A model generated the notes under the pieces. The model was not told the DNA's origin. It searched no databases and saw only the letters and a list, made by a program, of their open reading frames with translations. 64,000 nt of DNA from Hyphomicrobiales bacterium (GTDB lineage Bacteria > Pseudomonadota > Alphaproteobacteria > Rickettsiales > JACKKO01). Positions 60,435 to 64,000 of this stretch are shown here, piece after piece; position 1 is the first letter of the stretch, and each line of letters starts with the position of its first letter. Made by a program: the position numbers and the translations under genes. The DNA lies in contig JACKKO010000001.1 in assembly GCA_024236395.1 (NCBI GenBank), positions 186,001 through 250,000 of the forward strand. The letters run 5' to 3'.

Positions 60435-60629
60435 TTAGTCCCTTTCATCCATCCAGGCGACCTGAATGGCTTCCAGAATTTTCTCGTTGGATTTGGAGGG
60501 ATCGTCCTCAAAATCTTCCAGCTCTATGACCCAACGGTGCAAATCCGTAAAGCGCAGATTAATATTATCCACTTCCGGGTATTTATCTTCCAGTGCGATG
60601 GCAATATCGCGAATGTTGGTCCATTTCAT
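60435..60629 (-). CDS. iscX: IscX-like Fe-S assembly protein
   Basis: 64 residues, nearly the same as E. coli IscX (66) across its length: MKWTNIRDIAIALEDKYPEV, LRFTDLHRWVIELEDFEDDP, SNEKILEAIQVAWMDERD. In E. coli it lies at the end of the isc operon and modulates IscS and iron donation. Here it is apart from any isc or suf gene and directly before an outer-membrane lipoprotein gene. The 97-base gap to divergent nadC contains TTAAC-CC-GTTAA. Confidence 0.93.
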   Translation of the reverse strand: MKWTNIRDIAIALEDKYPEVDNINLRFTDLHRWVIELEDFEDDPSKSNEKILEAIQVAWMDERD

Positions 60630-60725
60630 AATTTAACCCGTTAATGCGGATGTACCGTAAAATCCCTTCGCATTCTTAAGTATTTTATGCGATACAAAAG
60701 CAGAACCCTAGAGTTTGCTAGAAAG

Positions 60726-61571
60726 ATGGAAATAAACAATGCAGAGATACGCCGGGTTATTGCATCGGCGCTACAGGAAGATATCGGAAAGGGTGACCTG
60801 ACGAGCCAGTTGACGGTTGCGTCATCGGTGCAGGCAGAAATGGCTTACATTGCACGTGAGGCGATGACGGTTTGCGGGATGGTTGTGCTGGAACCGCTTT
60901 TCTTGCAGCTGGATGCGGCGGTGAGGGTACAGATAATGATGTCAGATGGTGCACAGGTGCAGGCCGGAGAAACACTGGCGACAGTGCAGGGTCCGGCGCG
61001 GGCAATCCTTACGGGTGAGCGGGTGAGTCTGAATCTGATGCAACACTTAAGCGGCATTGCTACACAGACGCGGGCGTTTGTGGATGCCGTAGCGCATACG
61101 CAAGCCCAGATTCTGGATACACGTAAAACCCTTCCCGGTTTACGGTGGTTACAGAAATATGCAGTAGTATGCGGTGGTGCAGTGAATCACCGTATGCGGC
61201 TAGATGACGGAATTCTCATTAAAGATAACCATCTGGTGTTAGGTGGTGGTGTGCGGGCATGTGTCAGAAATGCCCATAATGGTGCGCCGAGGGGGATGCC
61301 TGTACAGGTGGAATGTGATACACTGGAACAGGTGCAAGAGGCGCTGGAAGCTGGAGCTGACGGTCTGTTGCTGGATAATATGTCGCTGGTGCAGTTGCAG
61401 GAGGCTGTTCAGCTGGCACAGGGAAAAGCGTGGCTGGAAGCTTCCGGGGGGGTGGCATTGGAGACAGTGAGAGCTATAGCAGAAACCGGGGTAAACCGGA
61501 TTTCCGTCGGAGCCCTGACACACTCGGTACGGGGGATGGATATTGGATTGGACTGGATCAAACAGGCATGA
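60726..61571 (+). CDS. nadC: Nicotinate-nucleotide diphosphorylase (quinolinate phosphoribosyltransferase)
   Basis: 281 residues from the ATG at 60726. LQEDIGKGDLTSQLT at the start, RVSLNLMQHLSGIATQTRAF, ILDTRKTLPGLRWLQKYAVV, GGAVNHRMRLDDGILIKDNH, and VECDTLEQVQEALEAGADGL. It makes nicotinate mononucleotide from quinolinate. nadA and nadB are not in the window. The ATGA overlap couples it to the M48 protease gene. Confidence 0.96.
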   Translation: MEINNAEIRRVIASALQEDIGKGDLTSQLTVASSVQAEMAYIAREAMTVCGMVVLEPLFLQLDAAVRVQIMMSDGAQVQAGETLATVQGPARAILTGERVSLNLMQHLSGIATQTRAFVDAVAHTQAQILDTRKTLPGLRWLQKYAVVCGGAVNHRMRLDDGILIKDNHLVLGGGVRACVRNAHNGAPRGMPVQVECDTLEQVQEALEAGADGLLLDNMSLVQLQEAVQLAQGKAWLEASGGVALETVRAIAETGVNRISVGALTHSVRGMDIGLDWIKQA

Positions 61572-62881
61572 AATTTCTTACTCTATTACTGGCACTGATT
61601 GTATCGCTGCAGGCATCAATGGCACAGGCCATTTCCCTTATTCGGGATGCAGAAACGGAAGGTTACCTGAACGCGATTACGACGCCAGTCTTTCGTGCTG
61701 CCGGTTTAAAGCCGGAAAATGTGCATCTCTATCTGGTGAATGACCCCGAGCTGAATGCGTATGTGGCAGGGGGGATGAATATTTTTATCCATACCGGCCT
61801 GCTAACTTTCTCAGAAGATCCATCCGTGCTCATTGGTGTGCTGGCGCACGAAGCAGGCCATATCGAGGGTGGACATCTGATTCGTATGCAGCAGGAAATG
61901 GAAAATGTACAAATGGGCGCGGTGCTTTCTACCCTATTGGGGCTGGCATCGGCAGCGGCAGGAGCACCGGCAGCAGGACAGGCAATCCTTTCCGGTGGCA
62001 GTCATGTTGCCGAACGCACGGCACTAAAATTTTCCCGCACCCACGAGGAATCCGCCGATCAGGCTGCGATTCGTATTCTGAAGCACATAGGCATAACGCC
62101 CAAAGGATTGCTGACCTTGCTTGAGGCACTTTCTTCCCGTCAGGAAATGCTCTATGGGAAACTGAATCCGTATACACTGACACACCCGCTAAGTAAGGAG
62201 CGTATCAGTCATATCCGTAGCCAAATAGTACAGGATCCGGCCCTGGACAAAGCGATTAGCCCGGCATTGGAAGCACAACACCAGCGCGTGTTCGCCAAAG
62301 TGTTTGCCTTTTTGCAGCCGCCAGAAACCACGCTAGCAAAATATCCGCCCTCAGACACTTCTTTTGCTGCCCGCTATGCCCGTGCTGTAGCGTGGCATAA
62401 ACAGGCACAGCTTGTGCCGGCGTTGAAAGAGATGGATGGGTTACTCGCACACTATCCGGGTGATGCCTATCTGCATGAACTAAAGGGGCAGATATTATAT
62501 GAGCATGGTAGGATAGATGAAGCCGTGGCGTCCTATCGTCAGGCAGTGGCATTACGTCCAGAAACATTAATCCGGCTGGGATATGCATTGGCGTTATTGG
62601 CAAAAACACCGGGAGCTACGACCGAAGCCATCGCGCAATTGCAAAAAATACTCATCACGGAACCAGAAAATACGATGGCTTGGCATCAACTAGGCATTGC
62701 TTATGGGCGTGCCGATCAGTTGGGGCAATCCTATCTGGCACTGGCGGAAGAGGCCATGCGCCTTAAAAATAAGGACGATGTGGAGAAATACCTGGGAATG
62801 GTGGAACAGCATGAGGCAGAAGGATCACCGGCAAGACTGCGTGCGGAGGATATTCGTCAGGTACTAAAGAAACAAGACTGA
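61568..62881 (+). CDS. M48 family zinc metalloprotease with C-terminal TPR (BepA-like)
   Basis: 437 residues from the ATG at 61568. Signal peptide (about 1-22), then the M48 domain: zinc ligands in LAHEAGHIEGGHLIRMQ (HExxH) and the third ligand Glu in SRTHEESADQAAIRILKHIG. TPR-like units fill the C-terminal 130 residues (ELKGQILYEHGRIDEAVASY). It resembles E. coli BepA/YfgC, which handles outer-membrane protein assembly in the periplasm. Confidence 0.93.
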   Translation: MKFLTLLLALIVSLQASMAQAISLIRDAETEGYLNAITTPVFRAAGLKPENVHLYLVNDPELNAYVAGGMNIFIHTGLLTFSEDPSVLIGVLAHEAGHIEGGHLIRMQQEMENVQMGAVLSTLLGLASAAAGAPAAGQAILSGGSHVAERTALKFSRTHEESADQAAIRILKHIGITPKGLLTLLEALSSRQEMLYGKLNPYTLTHPLSKERISHIRSQIVQDPALDKAISPALEAQHQRVFAKVFAFLQPPETTLAKYPPSDTSFAARYARAVAWHKQAQLVPALKEMDGLLAHYPGDAYLHELKGQILYEHGRIDEAVASYRQAVALRPETLIRLGYALALLAKTPGATTEAIAQLQKILITEPENTMAWHQLGIAYGRADQLGQSYLALAEEAMRLKNKDDVEKYLGMVEQHEAEGSPARLRAEDIRQVLKKQD

Positions 62882-62944
62882 AGCTTGCCTTTTTGGGGAA
62901 CAACCGGTACAAACATTGGGAACAAAAACTGAGGAGTTACTATT

Positions 62945-63739
62945 ATGGATCAGGGTGCAAATGTGCGCTTAATGTTTGTGGTGGTGTTGGTGCTGGCAGT
63001 GACTGTCACTGTGTTTATCACGCGTGAGTTCTTGGGTAATAATGCTACGGCACAATCGGGTGTTGTCTCATCCGGGAGTGTGAATGCGGATGAAGTGCGT
63101 GCCATTGTGTTGGATATGTTCCGTAATAACCCGAAAGAGATCATGCAGGCTATGTCGGAAGGGCAGCAGGCGATGATGCAGGAAGAGCAGAAGCAGGCAG
63201 CCGAACGCATGAAAGAACGCCGTGAGGAGTTAGAAAACAATGCCAGTGACCCTGTGGTAGGGAATGCTAAGGGTGATGTCACGATCGTAGAGTTCTTTGA
63301 TTATAAATGCGGGTATTGCAAGCGTGTGGCTCCCACAATTAGTGAGATTCTGGCAAGCGATAAAAACGTGCGTTTTGTCTTTAAGGACTTCCCCATTCTT
63401 GGCCCGGCCTCAGAATTGCTGGCGAAGGCATCACTGGCGGTTCACCGTGTGAGTCCAGAAAAGTATTTTGATGTCCACATGGATTTGTTGAAACGTAGTC
63501 CTGGTACAGAGGCGCAATTAAAAGAATTGCTGCAGTCCCACGGCCTGGATGCTGACAAGGTGGTGGGAGAAATGGAAAAGCCAGAAATCATGGCACAGAT
63601 TGATGAGCATCGTCAGTTAGCAGCATCTATTGGTATTCGTGGAACGCCGGCATTTATTATTAATGGTGAATTTGTGCCAGGGGCGATTGACCTGGATAGT
63701 TTCCGTCAGAAAATCGAAGCGGCCCGTAAAGGAAACTAA
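62945..63739 (+). CDS. DsbA family thioredoxin-like oxidoreductase
   Basis: 264 residues. N-terminal membrane anchor (about 9-29), a helical Met/Gln/Glu-rich segment (about 45-100) that may trimerise as in ScsC-type proteins, then the DsbA-like domain with VEFFDYKCGYCKRVAPTISE (CGYC) and the cis-Pro in IRGTPAFIINGEFVPGAI. It would act as a periplasmic disulfide oxidase or isomerase. The preceding gene for an M48 protease suggests a shared role in envelope quality control. Confidence 0.93.
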   Translation: MDQGANVRLMFVVVLVLAVTVTVFITREFLGNNATAQSGVVSSGSVNADEVRAIVLDMFRNNPKEIMQAMSEGQQAMMQEEQKQAAERMKERREELENNASDPVVGNAKGDVTIVEFFDYKCGYCKRVAPTISEILASDKNVRFVFKDFPILGPASELLAKASLAVHRVSPEKYFDVHMDLLKRSPGTEAQLKELLQSHGLDADKVVGEMEKPEIMAQIDEHRQLAASIGIRGTPAFIINGEFVPGAIDLDSFRQKIEAARKGN

Positions 63740-63742
63740 AAC

Positions 63743-64000
63743 TTATTCCGGCAGGGAGGGCTGTAAACGCCCTCCCGTGCGTACCGGTACGATGCGTTTG
63801 GCCAGTCCGGTACGGTCATCTGTTTCCACGTAGACGCCACATAGTGTTGCTTCGCCGCCAGCAGGCGTTAAACGCTCACTTCGTCTACGCGTGAGGAAAT
63901 TCTGAACCGGTATATCTTTCTGGTATCCTATGACGGAGTGGTAATCGCCGCACATCCCGGCATCGGTCTGGTAAGCGGTACCGCCAGGCAGGATTTGTGC
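63743..64000 (-). CDS. YmdB/TIGR00282-type metallophosphoesterase, C-terminal part (runs off right edge)
   Basis: About 85 C-terminal residues. AQILPGGTAYQTDAGMCGDY followed by HSVIGYQKD and TPAGGEATLCGVYVETD match the conserved end of YmdB-like phosphodiesterases, which act on 2',3'-cyclic nucleotides. The N-terminus lies beyond the window. It converges on the DsbA-like gene, with 3 bases between the stops. Confidence 0.85.
   Translation of the reverse strand, partial: AQILPGGTAYQTDAGMCGDYHSVIGYQKDIPVQNFLTRRRSERLTPAGGEATLCGVYVETDDRTGLAKRIVPVRTGGRLQPSLPE
63754..63776. terminator. Hairpin at the convergent DsbA-like/YmdB-like gene ends
   Basis: GGGAGGGC and GCCCTCCC pair perfectly (8 bases) around a 7-base loop, inside the 3' end of the YmdB-like coding sequence and 15 bases after the DsbA-like stop. 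No T run follows on the plus strand, so it may stabilise ends or slow polymerase rather than terminate by itself. Confidence 0.4.

Noticed and set aside
60632..60643. TTAACCCGTTAA between iscX and nadC as a CtrA box
   Set aside because: The spacing between TTAA elements is 4, not 7. It could be a palindromic operator, but not a full CtrA site.
1..64000. CRISPR array, toxin-antitoxin, phage-defence cassette or prophage
   Set aside because: No regular repeat-spacer pattern, integrase, tRNA attachment site, or defence-type genes were seen; apart from the IS element the window is core chromosome.

Overview
The window reads as a stretch of chromosome from an alphaproteobacterium of intermediate base composition (my estimate by eye is a little above 50% GC). 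The evidence for this is a PAS_5-family protein, a large (about 1,600-residue) NAD-glutamate dehydrogenase, a chorismate mutase fused to a degenerate prephenate-dehydratase-like region, the amiC-mrcA-prfB neighbourhood, a Coq4-type quinone protein, and a CtrA-type box carrying a GANTC site. It is almost fully coding. No gene-free stretch exceeds about 210 bases, and I saw no rRNA, tRNA, CRISPR array or prophage. One IS200/IS605-type element is the only mobile DNA found.

Layout. 1-7.6 kb: a leftward set (PAS_5 protein, inactive phytoene-synthase-like protein, start of an SDR/epimerase) diverges from a rightward set (tail-anchored pseudokinase, SH3 protein, MscS channel, YihY/BrkB protein), followed by a leftward flavin oxidoreductase. 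7.7-15.4 kb: leftward yebC, a membrane protein, ruvC-ruvA-ruvB, a Cys-rich exported protein and ybgC, then the IS element and polA. 15.5-23.8 kb: a membrane glycosyltransferase-like protein, the large glutamate dehydrogenase (leftward), cysQ and a divergent isocitrate dehydrogenase.

23.8-39.5 kb: a tightly packed leftward run of eleven genes that looks like one transcription unit: chorismate mutase, hisC, comEC, amiC, mrcA, a large membrane protein, prfB (with a programmed +1 frameshift), ldcA, a sirtuin, a TPR/OGT-type glycosyltransferase and an aspartyl protease. 39.5-42.4 kb: gloB, coq4 and a convergent TPR/GT9-like gene. 42.5-48.7 kb: an XRE regulator behind a consensus sigma-54 promoter, then lipid A/Kdo genes (msbA, a DUF374 acyltransferase, waaA, lpxK, lpxL). 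48.7-49.4 kb: a CtrA-type box drives two small unknown genes that end in a hairpin terminator. 49.4-52.3 kb: xseA and purD diverge around a 23-base palindrome. 52.3-64 kb: sco1 and a PCu(A)C-like gene, the fatty acid cluster fabD-fabG-acpP-fabF with mltG, then trkH, an OmpA-type lipoprotein and iscX (leftward), nadC, an M48 metalloprotease, a DsbA-like protein, and the 3' end of a YmdB-type phosphodiesterase.

Most of the content is housekeeping: envelope and peptidoglycan assembly, lipid A, fatty acids, recombination and central metabolism. The parts most worth following are regulatory or degenerate: the CtrA/GANTC-controlled small gene pair, the sigma-54/IHF arrangement at the XRE gene, apparent leaderless promoters, the pseudokinase, and several enzymes whose catalytic or metal-binding residues have been lost.
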